Below, piece by piece: positions 21,909-34,472 of a stretch of DNA of 64,000 nucleotides (position 1 is the stretch's first letter; each line of letters starts with the position of its first letter). The notes beneath the pieces were generated by a model. It saw only the letters and a list, made by a program, of their open reading frames with translations, was not told the DNA's origin and did not search any database. Origin of the DNA: Inonotus obliquus (Eukaryota > Basidiomycota > Agaricomycetes > Hymenochaetales > Hymenochaetaceae); NCBI GenBank assembly GCA_032164295.1, contig JAJHTX010000006.1, positions 1,922,001-1,986,000 on the forward strand, read 5' to 3'. The translations under genes and the position numbers were made by a program.

Positions 21909-24900
21909 TCAGACGAAAGATAAAAGTCGACTAAGATTATGGCTCTTGTTTGCTCTTGCGGCTACGCCTCCGGCTCTCCTATCTTTCGGGATGGCTGACG
22001 AATTATCACTTCCCGAATCTGAGGAAGAATCGTCATCGCTGTCATCATCATTACCACCACCGTCTCCATCTTCGATAGGTGCTTGCGAACGGAATGTGGC
22101 AGGCGAGAGACCATAGGTAGATTTAGGTGTAGATGCCGGAGAGAAGAGTTTGGAGTTGCTAGCAATGCTTGTTAAGCTTCGCAATCCAACGACCGAGGGA
22201 CGAGAAGAGTGTATTTGTGATTGTTGGATCAGTCGGCGTTCGTCGTCGGACTCAGACGCGACTTCTTCAGATTCTCCGGTTGGTGCTGGAGACGGAATGG
22301 ACAGCACTGTGCTTCTACCTCTGCCTTTGGTAGGAGCTTCGGATAAGGACCGCGTTTCGTCGTTGGGGATTTTTTCGACTTCTGTTGTTGAACTGTTGTT
22401 AAATCCTGTGATTCCGTTATCCTTATCGACTCTATGAGAGGATAAGGGACGTGGTTCGGAAATAACAGCGGGGGATGGTCTCCCCTTTCTCGTGGACCGA
22501 GTTGACTGCGAGTTTGCTGTTTGAGAATGCGGTGGAGCAGCGGACTGCGCTTGAACATCAGAACCCGCAGGAGCTGGTTCCTTCGAAACTTTGCCCGGAG
22601 GAGTCGTCTTTTTCTGACTGGTCGATCGTGGTTGCTGGGAGCCTGCCAACTGAGAAGTATCTCGCTGTCCGGCAGCAGTCTTCTGTGAAGATTGTGAAGC
22701 ACTCTTCCGACGTCGATCATTCACGGGCGTTGACTGAGTGAAACTAGGCTCCTCGTTAATGGATAGCATAGGTTGGGAAAGGGGACCACTCGGCTCGAGC
22801 CTTTTTCCATCACGACCTTTCATACGTTTGACCGTCCCCCGTATTCCCGAGTCTTGAGATAAGGCTCTTGCCTCGCTCAGAGGTGATCCGGTGGCAGCAG
22901 TGGCAGCAGCATCAATTGGAGCTGTAGACGCAGATTTCTTCGCTCTTGAAGGCAAAGGAGCAGGTGCTGGATCCCGTGCTGCGGGCTTCCTTGCTGCTGC
23001 CGATGCAGAAACATCTTTCCCTATATTGTTCGTCTTGCCATTCTGTGATTCGGGTAGCTCTGCAGAAGTAACCGCGGGACTCCGTGTGTCTATCGCCAAC
23101 GTATTAGTCGCAAGCCTCGCCACGTTGGTTAGGCTTACATTAGCCAAGAGCAACGTTCCATCCTCCTCCATAGCACGATTGACGACAGAGTCAGCTACGT
23201 GTTCAGTAAGAACGCTCTCGGCACGTGCATTGATCTCTTTCAAGGAGGGTGATGGAGGTGAGTGTTGCGCTTGGGTAGAGCCTGCACGAGAGCTATCAGA
23301 GTTAAACCCGGCCGTTTCCATAGCTGACCTGGGAGAGGTAGCTTTTTGTCTGCATCCTTCATTTTCCTGCTCGGCTGAGATCACTTTTCTTGGGAATGGT
23401 CTGTCCAACTCTTCATGTGCTGCAAGAGAAGGCGGTATCTCCGACCGCGATATTGTTGTCTTTTCTTCAAAATCGACAGCTCCTAACCCAGCACCCTCGT
23501 CGTCGTCGTCGTCGTCGTCGTCATCATCATCATCCGATGACGACTGCACATGCTTGGTCTGTTGGCTGCTCCGGGGAACCTTCTTCGGTCGCCCCTCTTC
23601 CTCCTCTTCCTCGACGTCTGACATACGCTCAACCTTCTCATCGCCGTCATTTTCCGCCGAACGGGTGACCTTTCGCCAAGAAACATTGTTGCCCTCTGGA
23701 TGAAGAAGAGAATCTATGTCCATCGAGTCGTCCATCTCGACACCGCCAATTGCTAAGGAAGAGCTAGGCGCAGGATATGCTATACCACCACTAGGCGTAG
23801 TGGGTGACTTCTTATTCGTTTTAGACGGGCCAGCAGTTTCCATACTGTCACCATCATCGGAATCGGAAGACCCAGAATCGCTACTGGAATCTGAGCTACT
23901 TCCTTCATCTTTTCCTTCTATTACAACAACCGAGACATTGGATCCGGGTGGCACAAGTGGTGGAACTCCTGTAGCAGAGGTTTGCTTCGCATCCTTCGAT
24001 GTAGACATCGAAGCCATCTTCTTGTTCACCTCCTGATCCTTAACGGTGGTCTTCAATTTCCCCGTTCGCCGACTGGTCAAATCCTTGGACCGGCTTGCCA
24101 ATGCGACATTGCCACCGCTCTCTACTTTCTTCGCAGTTGTTGAACGCGAAGTTCTCTTCGTTGCAGTTGTTTTTTCGACATTAGGAGATGCGTTAACGAC
24201 GGTTGGATCAGGTTGTCCTTGTTGTGCTGCTTCATGAGGAGTCCTGTCGTCAGCTCGTTTTTGGCTAGCTTTCTCGCGTTGTGTGAGTGCATTTACGTTG
24301 GTTTCTGCCTGAGGATGAGAGGAAACAGACGGCTGTTCATCGATGGATGGCGCGAGTTTGGGTATTGTATCTTCCGTACTTGTCTTCTTGCTCCTCTTGA
24401 TCTTGCTCTTCCCGGCGGCAAGAGCGCCAGTATCAACTTCAGTCGAATTTTCCGGATGCTCCATATCTAATTGCTTGGTAGGAGCTGAATATGCAACAGT
24501 TGGCATGGGCAAAGTCGGAGTAGTCTGTTTAGAAGATCCGTTTACACGTTTCGCTATGACGGTAGCAACCACACTGTCGAGAGCTTCGTCGTATCGCGTC
24601 AGTTCCTCTGGCGTTGGTTTGCGTTTCTTTCCCTTGGTAGTCTTAGACTTGACATCTGTCATGGCAACTATACTATTTAGGACCAGATCATGAAAACAAA
24701 TCGGATAAGTGGACATACCATCTGGTGGTGTAGGTGCGGCAGATTCTGGCTCGACAGCGTGAGAGCTTACGGTAGACGGGGCACCGGTGGCCTTGCGTTT
24801 CTTCGGTTTGCCTGAGTGGAGAATGTTGGTACTCATCAATCATAGTGAAAACCGATTTTCGCATATGACATACCAGGCTCAGACGCGTCCTGCAACCTCG

Positions 24901-26380
24901 ATATTTCATCGGTATCAAACTTGCGCTTCTTGCTCTTCGAAGTATCTCGGGAAGTCGAAGATGCATCGGCTTGCGCAACAACTGGATGCTCCCTTTGCTG
25001 TACCTCTATTGTTGGTGGGAGAGGTGTTGTAGAGGATCCTGCCCGAGACTGTTCCTGATCACCATCGGCCGGCTTAACGGGTTCAGTAGCTTGTTGCTTC
25101 CTGCTCTTTCGCTTCTTCGCCTTCGGTTCTTGCGGAGCTTCTGAGGCCAGAACTTCTGATGTAGGCTCAGAAACTACAAACGATGCAGGTAACGCCGATG
25201 AAGGTTCGGCAGTATCAATGGCCTTATCACCAGGAGGTTCTTTAAAAGTTACGCTCGCTTGTCCGGCCTTTTTCTTTGGTTTAATCTCCTTCTCCTTTTT
25301 GTCCTTTCCTGTTTTTGAAGGTTCCAGTCTTGTAGCAAATTGTGGCTCTGCAGCTGCCACAGAATCGCCTTGATCACGGGCGGACTCAATGTGTTTCGTG
25401 GTAGGGTCACCATGTCCCTCTGGTTCTGCAGCCAATGGTGTGCTGTGAGCTGACGGGAGCTATTCTTGTCAATCTGTCCGATTTAACTAAAGACGGGACG
25501 TACCGTCCTTGGATTTTGATGTACGGGACTTAGTAAGATTCTTTCGGACTTCCAGAACGGCTCCAGCTGAAGCCTCTATGGTCGGAACCGGTGCTTTCTT
25601 AGCTGTGGCAAATCGATGCAACCATGAGATAGTGAATGAGTCGAAAAACCACGATCTTACTATTGCGTTTCTGGGACGCCTTCTTTTGCGATGGCTCCAC
25701 CGATACATTTGGAACGTCCTGAAATCCAGCTACCTTATCAGTCTGAGGATTGGAAGTTTCATCCGATGTCTCGGTGGTTGACGGACCAGCGGTCGGAGGT
25801 TCTTGAGTAGTTATGAGCTATGAATAGAAACCTAATGTGGCTGACTTACGCGCCGGAGCAGTTCGACCTTTTCCAACACCATCCGATGTCTGTCGATAAA
25901 ATATATGAGCAAGGAGCAGATGTAAAGAATATGGTGGATATAAACGACCTGTCCTTGCCAAGAAACACCAGAACCGCTGGTCGAAAGTCTGATCCGCACT
26001 TCGGCGACCCCGTTGGACATAGCATAGGATTTGAAAGCGGAAAAATCGTCCTCTACAAATCAACTTAGTAAACGCAACTGATAACACGCAGATAAGTAAT
26101 CACACACCATCCTCCAGGTCAATATACCTCCCAGCTCGAACTTGGGTGAATTCGACCGGTGTTTTGACATCTATGCCCAACTTTTTGACTATATTAGACC
26201 GCAGTGCATCAAGAGACGTTTCTGAAAGTCGCAAAATGTCAGAACAATGTCTTGCATCGTTCAGACATGATAAAACGACGCACCCTTCAATAACCGTTCA
26301 AAAGTCCGACTAGGTGCGCTGAAGGTGATACGAGGAGGCTCAGCCTCGCGTTTCCGTTTCTTTGATTCCACTGTCGACAT
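21909..26380 (-). CDS. Unknown lysine/serine-rich protein with PB1/ubiquitin-like N-terminus
   Basis: Nine exons in coding order: 26380-26284, 26221-26108, 26052-25949, 25889-25850, 25801-25661, 25602-25504, 25425-24874, 24811-24719, 24655-21909, giving 1,328 residues with every phase closed. The first 110 residues form the only compact region (RITFSAPSRTFERLLK, then KKLGIDVKTPVEF and GRYIDLEDEDDFSAF) and look like a ubiquitin or PB1-type fold. The rest is low-complexity: many KKRK nuclear-import-like clusters, Ser/Asp-rich acidic stretches and an uninterrupted Asp run encoded by the repeat at 23497-23535. Composition resembles nucleolar phosphoproteins such as Srp40/NOLC1, but that is composition only. 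I do not recognise the gene. It is head-to-head with the complex I subunit gene, 229 bp between start codons. Confidence 0.8.
23497..23535. repeat. Trinucleotide repeat coding for aspartate
   Basis: Tandem GTC/GTCGTC units followed by ATC units on the + strand. They read GAC and GAT on the minus strand and give a run of more than ten Asp residues inside the long unknown protein. The codon shift from GAC to GAT within the run suggests it is not a recent expansion. Confidence 0.85.
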
Positions 26381-26609
26381 GGTGGAGTCTGCCGCAGTTG
26401 GCGGGGGAAAGCTGGGAAGAGCTTCACAGCTGGTAATCAAGGTGAAGGCTGAGATGGACGCGGTATAAGTAATGGATTGCACGCACAGGAACGCGTTACG
26501 AAAAGAGAATCTCGTCCCGTAACGGCACGTGATGCGATCCGTTTGCGCGCCCAGCCAGCAGCGCCATCACTCCTACACTACCTACACTACACGAAACACA
26601 CCGTTCGTC

Positions 26610-26991
26610 ATGGCTGGCGCTCACGGTGAGTTCTTTCACCATTTATTGTGCATCTTGGGCCCTTTTAATCCTTTTCTGATGTCGATTAAGGTGGCTTTCA
26701 TCCGCACATACCCGGAATGGGGTACCAGATTCTAGCGAAGGGGTTGGGTGCGACAATGTGGTTCTTCATATTCTACCGTGCTCGGTGAGTGTAGCCGCCC
26801 TTTCCTTGGATCCTGTACGGGGACTGAGGTACTATCTCTACCTCTAGGAAAGATGGTGCAAAGTTACTGGTATGCTAGTCTCAGTTGCTGTTGCAAATCC
26901 GGGTTGTTCCTAGCTGAGTGGTTTTCAGGGTCTAAGTCATCCTTGGGAACACCACGGTCACCACGACGCACATGGGAAGGAACATCATTGA
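26610..26991 (+). CDS. NADH:ubiquinone oxidoreductase subunit B2 type (NDUFB2)
   Basis: Accessory subunit of mitochondrial complex I. Four small exons: 26610-26625, 26691-26784, 26848-26869, 26929-26991, giving 64 residues with closed phases. The protein runs MAGAHGGFHPHIPG, then a single membrane segment GLGATMWFFIFYRA, then KDGAKLLGLSHPWEHHG and a His-rich tail. The MWF-x2-FYRA and HPWE blocks are characteristic of plant and fungal B2 subunits, and the length matches. Because two exons are only 16 and 22 nt long, automatic gene callers are likely to miss it. It shares a short bidirectional promoter with the long unknown gene. Confidence 0.88.
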
Positions 26992-27217
26992 TATCGATCC
27001 CGGGGATGTACTCAAAGCAATTGCAACTGTTATCAAACTTGCGCTTCCAATTGACTGCGTCGGCTATTTTGGAAGCATTGCCAATGCTCCGAGTTACTTT
27101 CTCTACCTGTTGACGAACAAGTACTTTCGTTCATTCCTCTGATATGCTTAATTGGGTGGAATCATCTGAGAAGGGAGTACGATATTTCATACTGAAGGAA
27201 CGAGTACATGCTCATAA

Positions 27218-29611
27218 CTACTGTGTTGTAACTGAGTTGAACAAAAAGTCAAATCCCGACAAGCTGGATGTGCTCTCGACATTGCTACGAATCTGATCTA
27301 CGAGTCCCGAAGACCCTTGCAACTGGGACGTATCCATTGGAAACATCGATGATAATATCGCGTCTTGAGGTTCGAATAAAGGCCACGCAAAGTCAATCGA
27401 GGTGGTCGTCGGGGCATCATCGACCTCGATCTCCTGCATCTCGGTGTCAGATTCGGAAGAAGTGCCTGCTGCTCCTGGTCTCTTGTCTTGGAGGATTCGG
27501 AGGACTACTATCGCTTGTTGCGTCAGCTCGCTGTTATCCATGTTCAGTACGGACTGTAGCAAATCAATCGCCCCGTCTCGCTCTTTTCTCCATTCACGTA
27601 CATTTGGATTGCACGAATCGCGACAGATGGCGATACTAAGCGTTACCGCTGCTTCGAAAACGAAGTATGATGCCGTAAAGCAAAGCTGACGCTGCGGCTG
27701 TATGACCCCTATAAAACACCTCTGTGCATGAAGAAGATCAATGGCATAGCGCGTCAGATTGTCGAAATCCCATTGGTGGTGTTTGTATATCATCTCTTCT
27801 GAAGATCCTGTTAGGAGCTTTATGCAAGGTAGGGAGCGGTGGAAGAGCATGCAGCAGAAATGATGGTAGCATGAGAGGAGAACGCGCTGGGAGCGTAACC
27901 TCGGATATAGGTGGTCATAACTCGTATTCGGGTTTCGCACGGAAAAATATGATGGTAGTGTTCTCTCCCATGCAGATATCTTTGCGTTGAACGAATCGCC
28001 ACCATCGGTTCTATCAGGACGTACGCAGAAATACTGTGGACTGTCATGAGGACCGTTGATTAAAAGACCACAGGATTATTACCTTGTCTTTTTCTTCGGA
28101 AACGCTCTCGAACAAGGTGATTAAGCACACGTTGAAGGGACAAGTCGTATCGGAGCTTCCATCAGCCGCGAGCGCCGGTAGAGGGGTCTTTTTAAAAGGT
28201 ACATAGTAGTCACGAGAGTGTACCATAGTAGGTCTGCCAAGGGTGAACGATAGAAATCTACACTAAATGGGTGAGCTCATGACGAAAGGAATATGGAGCA
28301 CCTCTTACCTATCCTTAAGCGCACACATATGCCAACCCAACATCCTCAAGACTCTCTCATTTTCTGTCATGTCTTTCCATTTGTTCCAGGCAGGATTAAG
28401 ATGCAAGCCGGCATTCTGTGCATTACGGACACCAGAGCCGACTAATTTCCAAGCCTGGTAGGACCTTAATGTTGGTGGCCAGTTTCGTATCTTGAAAAGT
28501 TCTTACGTACCTCTGTCATCTGGCCTCTATCGCATAGATACTCGGCCATAAGCGCTGCTGCAATACAGCTATGGGCGGTCCCTTGAGAGAACGTTCCGGA
28601 GTCTCGGGGCGTAAAGAATGAGGCGGACTGTACGTCCTCAACCAGGCGTTTACTAGTCAAAGCCTGGAGAAAATACTTCCGACTCTCTTCCTCCGATGAA
28701 CACGAAGATGAGAGCGCGAACATCGCGAACAAGCAAGTCACCCAATTAAAATTGATTCTCTCCATAGACGCTCGGTCTGCCTCAATCGTATCCCACATTG
28801 CATTGTATACTGACATTATGAGCGCCTCCGGAAGTCCGTATCTCCAATTGTCTTGTTCGAAGAAGCCGGAGATAAGTATATCACAATGGGATTTGATCGG
28901 AAAGTCCTTAATTAAGTTTTGGAGTGTGCCGGTGAATGTGTCGGAGATAGCAGAAGAGTATTGATTCCTTGACGAGAAGGGTACTCCGGAAGATTTGTCA
29001 ATCGGAACTTTCGTCTCGGACGAGTCGTTGAGCTTTGAAAACATGAAGTAAGCTTGTCGTGTAAGCACAAGAGGGATAAGCTGCTTACTCTGTGGAGTGC
29101 ACAAACGAGGGATCCCGTTCCAAGATATTCTCCCTGATGATACATGAGCCAATCGTCGAAACAGAAGAAAGTGGTAGGGACGTACGTGTCTTGCAACTGA
29201 CAGCTGTGCCAATGCTATTGCAGCCTCCTTCACTTCGTGCTCTAGCGTACCAATTGAAGCGACAAAGTCCATTTCCTCTGGGCTCATGGAGTTATCCCCT
29301 CGCTCGGTAGACAACTGCGATTCCGCCGGCGATCGTTTGCCAGTTGAAGACCTGTTCTCCGACTTTCGAGAGCCGCTCGGTCGCGCGGGAGGAGGACGGG
29401 CATAAGGCTCGACCTCCCAGCGACAGAGATGCTCCACTCCCCGCCTCTTGCAGAGTCCACATGGCTGCGTCCTATCGCATTTCTACTGGAAAGGTTAAAT
29501 GTTTGGTCGACTGCGGGCAAGGTTTCATACCTGTCTGCGTCTCGTGCATTCAACACAGCTGACTCGTAGCCTCCTTCTTGTTTTCTTTGGCCTTTCTGAT
29601 TCTTGGGTCAT
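27218..29611 (-). CDS. Zn2Cys6 fungal transcription factor
   Basis: Fungal-type binuclear zinc cluster regulator, nuclear. Exons in coding order: 29611-29531, 29482-28511, 28454-28309, 28257-28083, 28033-27218, giving 729 residues with closed phases. The zinc cluster spans residues 19-47 with spacing C-x2-C-x6-C-x5-C-x2-C-x8-C (CVEC, then CDRTQPCGLC), preceded by the basic run KKTRRRLR. The fungal transcription-factor middle domain is visible as NAMWDTIEA, AWKLVGSGVRNAQ, LGWHMCALKDRFLSF and LGRP. The C-terminal 90 residues are acidic and Ser-rich, as for an activation region. An additional in-frame intron inside exon 2 (around 29100-29170) is possible because a second frame there also looks protein-like. 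Divergent from the GH63-like gene, 611 bp apart; target genes unknown. Confidence 0.9.
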
Positions 29612-30222
29612 GATAGAGATAAGAGAGAACTAAAGGGTAGCTTCAATCGCTGCGTCCTTGGTGGTCAGTTCATCAGCTTGAAAGTCGCAGATAGCGTTTA
29701 CCGAAGTGTGATGGATCACGTGATGCACGGGCGCATATCTAAAATCGGATCTTCTTGCCTCATACTCGGTCAATGATGGGCAATGTGGGACTGTAGCTGG
29801 ACGTGGCGCGTATTTAGGAAAGATTCAAATAGATTATTGCAGCCAATTCAACTCGGACGAGTTACAATCTCGCGGTTTGCAGGAGTGGCAACTGAATATC
29901 GCTCGCATGATACGCCAGGAGCTCGCCTGAGCAGGATATTCGAAATGCCTGAAGCGTCTATTTTTCATGGGCGTTTATTGTGCTAAAATTGACTGCATAG
30001 TTTGATACTAGGACTCTACTTAGTGGTCTACGACCGGGCTGACTGCAGGGAGGATGTCCCCTTGCAGCAAAGCTAACCAAATGGAAATGACGCGTCGATG
30101 GAGTGCGTGATCTATTTAACTCACAGCTGCTTCTGCCACTCATCTGCTCCCTCTTTCCGACCACCACGAATCACGCTACTTTGGGTGGCACAGAGTGTAA
30201 CTCGCTGCTCTTTCCCCTTGCG
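29612..30222. promoter_or_regulatory. Divergent promoter region between regulator and GH63-like gene
   Basis: 611 bp between two start codons facing away from each other. It contains a palindromic TCACGTGA core at about 29716-29723 (CACGTG E-box type, bound by bHLH factors in fungi). No other gene is seen. Confidence 0.5.
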
Positions 30223-33200
30223 ATGAGCACCGCAAAGAACATACAAGCAAAAGTCTTTGGAGGGCAGGATTCCTCCCAAAGTACTACTCGTTCGCCTACT
30301 CCATCAGGCGTTCCAGCTCCTTCCGAATCACCGACACTGTCGATTCAGATTCCTAAAAGCAACCCTTCTCCGCTTTCCATCTCTAAGGATAACAAAGCTT
30401 CCTCGAAGGGGAAGCCCCAGTCTAGACCATCAATCTCCTCCGCGGGAAGGACGAGACAATCAACCACCTTTCAGGAGAGATTGCTCACAAAACTTGGGAC
30501 ACGATATGATGGCGTGGAACGCTATCGTCTTGAGGAGGATGAAAATAAAGAGAAACATTGGAAGAGATGGGGCCCGTACCTGAGCGAACGTCAATGGGTA
30601 AGTCCTATTTCTGTCGATATACACTCCGCGATTTTAAGCATTTTTCTTCTTTCAGGCGACCGTTCGTGAAGACTACTCAGGGAATGGAGATGCGTGGTCA
30701 CATTTCCCGCATGCACACGCTCGTTCGCGCGCATATAGGTGGGGTGAGGACGGAATCGCTGGTATATCTGATAATCACCTTCGTCTATGCTTCGCACTCG
30801 CCTTTTGGAATGAACAAGACTCCATGCTGAAAGAGAGGCTTTTTGGCGTCACTGGTCATCAAGGGAACCACGGAGAAGACGTCAAAGAATTATATTACTA
30901 TCTTGACTCCACGCCGACGCATTCGTACATGAAGTACCTTTACAAATATCCACAGAGGGCTTATCCGTATGAAGAACTTGTTCGCGAGAATCAGAGCAGG
31001 ACTCGGGACGTTGCTGAGTTCGAGATAATTGATACTGGAATCTTTGATGATGATCGTTACTGGGACATTTTCGTCGAGGTGCGCTAGCTGTGAAGATCAC
31101 AAGTATATCGTCTGACGATTTATTCAAATAGTATGCTAAAGAAGAAGATGACCCGGATTCAGTTTATATCAGAGTGACGGCCTATAATCGTGGTCCTGAC
31201 CCTGCTACTTTACACATACTGCCCCACCTTTGGTTTCCGAATACCTGGTCCTGGCCTCTACCTCGCCCAGAGAAGCCCAGTCTCGTAGGTCATAACGAGA
31301 ACGCAATCACAGCATCGCATGCGAGTCTGGGAAAGACCCATCTTTACTGCATTCCTTCTCCCCCACCTATCGGCCCTAACGAAGAGGCAGAGGTCGAGGT
31401 ATCGGAGGATGACGATTCGGTATATCCGACGCTTCTCTTCACAGAGAATGAAACGAACTTTCAGCGCCTGTACGGAGGTCGGAACGAAAGCAAGTATGCA
31501 AAGGATGCATTCCACGATTACCTCATTCCATCCCATCGTCCAAAGAAGGACGATTACGGGTTTGGAAGAATACATTCGCGTGGATACTCCGAATATAACG
31601 ATGCAGAAGACGAATACGGCCCGCGTACGCCGTTTCCTGTAGAGAATGAATTCGTCAATCCGCAGAAGAAGGGAACAAAGGCAGCAGCGCATTATGTTTT
31701 CAAAGATGTTCCGGGCAATGGCGGTTGTGCAGTCGTCCGATTGAAACTAACTCCGAACAAGCCACACAAAGACGATTCTTTACAAGATGAAGCTGTCTTT
31801 GACAATATTATTGAGGAACGACGTAGAGAAGCTGACGAGTTTTACAACATGTTAGCTGGGAATGGAATCAGTGATGATTTCAAGCAGATTATGAGACAGG
31901 CTCTTTCCGGCATGCTTTGGACGAAGCAATTCTATCAGTTCATCCAGAAGCAATGGTTGGAAGGGGATCCCGCCCAACCACCACCTCCTCCGGAACGCAA
32001 ATGGATTCGGAATCGGGTAAGTCTCCCATAGCAATTTCATCTTTCCCGATACTGATCAGAATAGGAATGGGGGCACATGCACATCGCGGACGTGTTATCC
32101 ATGCCTGACAAATGGGAGTATCCCTTCTTCGCAGCTTGGGACACGGCGTTTCATTGTATTCCATTGGCCATGGTCGATCCAGCTTTCGCAAAAAATCAGC
32201 TCCAACTTTTAGTTCGCGAATGGTACATGAAACCCGACGGTCTGATCCCTGCGTATGAATGGAATTTCAGTGATGTCAACCCTCCAGTTCATGCCTGGTT
32301 CGTCGTGTTTTCGCATACGAAATCCTACTTATGTTCTATCTTACAGGGCGACTTTCCGTGTGTTCAAGATTGAACGCAAGTTGTTCGGCAAGGAGGACCT
32401 CCCGTTCCTCGAGAGCGTGTTCCAGAAGCTGCTTCTGAATTTCACATGGTAAATCCATTCTCGACTCAGGGTTTCTTGCGTTTACAGATCCTTGATGTTT
32501 CAGGTGGGTAAACCGCAAGGATGCTGGTGGACATAATGTTTTCGAAGGAGGGTTCCTTGGTCTAGACAATATCGGTGTTTTCAATCGATCCGAGCCTCTG
32601 CCGACCGGGGGAAACCTTCGTCAAGCTGACGGTACCGCCTGGATGGCATTCTACTGTCTGAATATGTGAGCTCCGTCCATTCGCAATACACTGGGTGCTG
32701 GAACTTGCTTTTCGTCAGGCTGAACATTGCTCTGGAGCTTGCCAAACACAATCCAGTATACGAGGACATTGCATCAAAATTTTTTGAGCATTTCATCTTC
32801 ATAGCCGACGCAATGACTTACAAAGGTTCAACCGACGAAGACTTGTCTCTTTGGAACGAACAAGATGGATTCTATTACGACGCTATTTTATTCGGACCGG
32901 GAAATTCTATGCAACTCCCGGTCAGGAGTCTGGTCGGCCTCATTCCTCTGTATGCTACCCTCACATTGGAACCATCGGTCATCAACCGACTCCCTGGATT
33001 CAAGAAGAGAATGGAGTGGTTCTTAGAGAATAGACCGGAGGTTTCGCAGAGAAACATGGCAAATATGAGACGTGAGCCCAATTTCATCGTGATAAATTCA
33101 CTTCTGTTCTTAGAACACTTCCAGTACCCGGAAAGGGTGACCGAAGACTCTTGGCCCTGGCGAGCAAAGAAAGGTTAAAGAGAATCTTGGAGAAGATGCT

Positions 33201-34153
33201 TGATGAGGATGAATTCTTTAGCGATCATGGCATTCGCTCGTAAGTGGTAGATGCATTGCCCTCGTTGGTAAGATGATGAACCAATGCGAATACAGGCTGT
33301 CCAAGAAACACAAGGATGAACCTTGGGGAATGTATGTGCATGGACAGCGTTATGAAGTCAATTACTGGCCGGGAGACTCTCATTCAGGAATGTTTGGAGG
33401 AAACTCCAACTGGCGTGGACCTATATGGGTAAGATCCTTCACTTAGCGTGCAATCGGAGCTATCCTTTGACAAAGTCGATTATTCTAGCTTGCGACCAAT
33501 TTCCTTCTCATCGAATCCCTTCAAAGATTCCATCAGTACTACGGAGATGAGCTCCAAATCGAATGCCCCACTGGTAGCGGAGACCTCATGAATCTTGCTG
33601 CCGTTGCAGAAGAAATTCAGCATCGTATTATCCACATATTTGGGCGGGATATTGAAGGCAGGCGCGCAACGAATGGAGGGAACACGAAGCTCGATCTTGA
33701 CCCACAATTTAGGGATTACCTGCAATTTTACGAAGTACGACTGTCCTCCACTTTTTCGTTGCCTTGCGTACTTATCTCTTCTAAGTTCTTCCACGCTGAC
33801 GATGGGCGTGGGCTTGGCGCATCGCACCAGACTGGCTGGACTGGCCTGATAGCATTCCACATCATGCAGAGTGGAGTTACCTGTCGCCTACCACGGACAC
33901 CGAAGAGTGAGCGGTTCTACGCCTCATCCAATTTCTATTCAGTCCTGTCTAATATCTCGCTATTTACAGGCCCTCGTAGTATTGCTAGACATTATTTTGA
34001 TGTGAGCCCATGCATCACGATATCTAACAGCCGTATTTACATAGACGTGTTTTACAGGAACATCCCGAGACTCGCTCTGCATATGGTGATGAGTCCGCTT
34101 TCCCTCAAACGCCGTACAGTGCACTAGGCGATACTTCTCCCGATGCACTTTGA
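30223..34153 (+). CDS. GH63-like glycosidase, cytosolic
   Basis: (alpha/alpha)6-barrel glycoside hydrolase related to family GH63 (mannosyl-oligosaccharide glucosidase and mannosylglycerate hydrolase relatives). Thirteen exons: 30223-30597, 30656-31078, 31132-32016, 32065-32297, 32347-32448, 32504-32665, 32719-33071, 33125-33239, 33296-33428, 33489-33734, 33786-33906, 33970-34001, 34058-34153, giving 1,091 residues with all phases closed. A Ser/Pro-rich N-terminus of about 85 residues has no signal peptide or membrane anchor, unlike ER glucosidase I. Conserved blocks include [84 protein letters not shown] and [11 protein letters not shown]. The aspartate in AWDTAFH is a likely catalytic acid by analogy. 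Substrate unknown. It is divergent from a Zn2Cys6 regulator that could control it. Confidence 0.88.
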
Positions 34154-34472
34154 ACATAAAGAAATCCTGTAGACAACCAGAACATCGCTTCAATTCACAC
34201 TCCTCTGACCCCATACAAAGATTGTAGACGCATACACGTGCACTTCCACTGTACTCGCTTTTTGTTAGAATTAGACGCATGCCTATATTAATGGCAGGAA
34301 TATTAGAATATTTTGCTACAGTTTTACAAATTATTTAATCTCCGAATAATCCTTGAGATTTGTATATGTATACAAAACAAAAGTAAGTTTTCCCGTTTGG
34401 TCACTGGTCCCTGTCCTCAACGAATCGACAAGGGGAAAATGGTAACGATGCGACGATGCATTTAGTAATCTA
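34154..34472. other. Convergent intergenic region
   Basis: 319 bp between converging genes, AT-rich from 34300 to 34385, with no open frame of interest. It should hold both polyadenylation regions. Confidence 0.6.
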
